Origin: Bacteroidota bacterium
Lineage (GTDB): Bacteria; Bacteroidota; Bacteroidia; UBA8524
Reading direction: 5' to 3'
DNA length: 64,000 bases
Assembly (NCBI GenBank): GCA_008933805.1
Contig: WBUH01000012.1
Coordinates: forward strand, 87,431-151,430
A program made the translations under genes and the position numbers. Shown piece after piece: positions 63,197 to 64,000 of this stretch (position 1 is its first letter; each line of letters starts with the position of its first letter). The notes beneath the pieces were generated by a model that had not been told where the DNA came from, searched no databases, and was given only the letters and a program-made list of their open reading frames with translations.

Positions 63197-63412
63197 CAAA
63201 AAAAGCCCCCTTACTATATAAGGTAGGCTTTAGGCTTAGGGAAATATTACAAACTCAAAAGAAACGCTGTTTAACAAATTGAAACAGCGGTATCATACTA
63301 CAAGGTACTTAGCCTTTTAGAGCTTTCAAAATAATATATACTAACCCGAGTTATGGGGCTATAAAAGCTGTTTAGTTGCACCTAACTCTTATTTAAGCAT
63401 ATTCGTAACAAA

Positions 63413-63447
63413 TAAAAAGGGCTACCATTTGGCAGCCCTTTTATATT
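63413..63447 (-). terminator. Terminator of the gene at the right end
   Basis: On the minus strand GGGCTGCC, loop AAAT, GGTAGCCC (one G-U), then TTTTTATTTG. Directly 3' of the stop at 63465. Confidence 0.8.
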
Positions 63448-63464
63448 TTTTAATCAGTAACGGA

Positions 63465-64000
63465 TTATTTTCCTGAAAACTCAGCTACCATAATACCTTG
63501 TGTAATGGCTTTGCTTTGTGTAGGGTTTGCGGTGTTATACACTTTGCAGGTAAACTTAATTACAGCTTTTACCTTAGGTGCAGCAGGTGTTCCTGTCGAT
63601 GCAGATTGAGTAATCTCAAAAGTGCTGCCTGTTTGTGAACCGGCTGTGGTGCTCCAAACGCCACCCATTGCAGTACGCAAGGTTATTTCTGCAATTTTAG
63701 CGGTGTATGTAAGGTTGCCCGGTGCAAACAAAGCCAAGAAGTTAGCTTCTGCGGGGGTGCTGGCATTAGGATATTTAAGTGTACCCACAGTAGCAAAAAT
63801 GCCCGACATATCTAGTGTATTTAACAAACCGCCGGCATAAGATGCCGTAGTGCTGTCAGGTCCCAGTGTACTATCTTTACCTGTAGCAGCCATAGTTGAG
63901 CCACCACCTGCTGTGTAGGTTTCAAGGCTACCGTCAACTAAGCCCCAGAATTGGATGGTTGAAGCTGTGGTTAAATTGGGTTGTACGGGGCCGCCGCCAC
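63465..64000 (-). CDS. C-terminal part of an uncharacterised secreted-type protein (partial)
   Basis: The frame stays open to the edge of the window, so the 5' end lies beyond it. An ATG at 63893 is internal. About 178 residues are visible, rich in Thr, Ala, Gly and Ser, with few charges: QPNLTTASTIQFWGLVDGS, ETYTAGGGSTMAATGKDST, then LLNTLDMSGIFATVGTLKYPNASTP and KAVIKFTCKVYNTANPTQSKAITQGIMVAEFSGK. It may continue as a larger beta-sheet domain, perhaps of a surface or matrix protein. No sorting domain at this C-terminus. Function not inferable. Confidence 0.7.
   Translation of the reverse strand, partial: GGGPVQPNLTTASTIQFWGLVDGSLETYTAGGGSTMAATGKDSTLGPDSTTASYAGGLLNTLDMSGIFATVGTLKYPNASTPAEANFLALFAPGNLTYTAKIAEITLRTAMGGVWSTTAGSQTGSTFEITQSASTGTPAAPKVKAVIKFTCKVYNTANPTQSKAITQGIMVAEFSGK

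Noticed and set aside
63465..63893. Complete small gene starting at ATG 63893
   Set aside because: The frame continues in protein-like sequence to the window edge, so this is the tail of a longer gene.

Overview
The window comes from a member of the Bacteroidota. Evidence: six secreted proteins with type IX secretion (T9SS) C-terminal sorting domains, two of the CHU_C/gliding type and four of the Por type; lipoproteins with SxC/AAC lipoboxes; promoters of the TAnnTTTG class with an upstream TTTG/TTG; scarce Shine-Dalgarno sequences; and the gene order thrS-infC-rpmI-rplT. Base composition is moderately AT-rich. The accessory DNA consists of short interspersed palindromic repeats and one insertion sequence; there is no prophage, CRISPR array or rRNA operon.

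Layout. 1-5.2 kb: the end of an uncharacterised gene, a TPR lipoprotein, then the translation block thrS-infC-rpmI-rplT, in which infC starts at an ATT codon behind a GGAGG. 5.2-12.5 kb (minus strand): rlmH, a copper P-type ATPase that appears to be decoded with its HMA chaperone domain through a -1 frameshift on a run of ten A, a cupin, tRNA-His, an exported superoxide dismutase and a large lipoprotein metalloprotease. 12.5-17 kb: an XRE regulator with twelve AT-hooks, DNA polymerase IV, a GNAT and an alpha/beta hydrolase. 17-25 kb: a 1753-residue PKD-repeat T9SS protein, the omega-amidase/aminotransferase pair and a degenerate tRNA-Gly-like gene. 25-32.7 kb: housekeeping enzymes (glucosaminidase, TrmN6, deoxynucleoside kinase, HPPD, LOG, Fmt). 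32.8-39.5 kb: T9SS cargo, including a PNGase F-like protein. 39.5-43 kb: repeats and small genes. 43.4-47.6 kb: an exonuclease-DnaE fusion polymerase. 47.6-51 kb: the most mobile stretch, with repeats, an orphan gene and a complete IS110 element. 51-64 kb: T9SS proteins, trxB, panB, a radical SAM protein, a queuosine-precursor transporter and a pseudouridine synthase.

The strongest discovery is the IS110 element at about 49.5-50.7 kb. Its 5' noncoding end folds on paper into the two-loop architecture of a bridge RNA. The first loop contains both strand guides for the sequence in which the element sits, a copy of the genome's own interspersed repeat. The second loop contains an 8-base match to the element's right end and a 5-base complement to its left end. 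The second strongest is the copA locus, where one gene appears to give both a short copper chaperone and the full transporter.

A third theme is transcription. Five genes carry TAnnTTTG exactly four bases before the start codon, and a sixth has a near-match. This predicts leaderless mRNAs. All functional calls rest on reading motifs by eye; no database search was possible.
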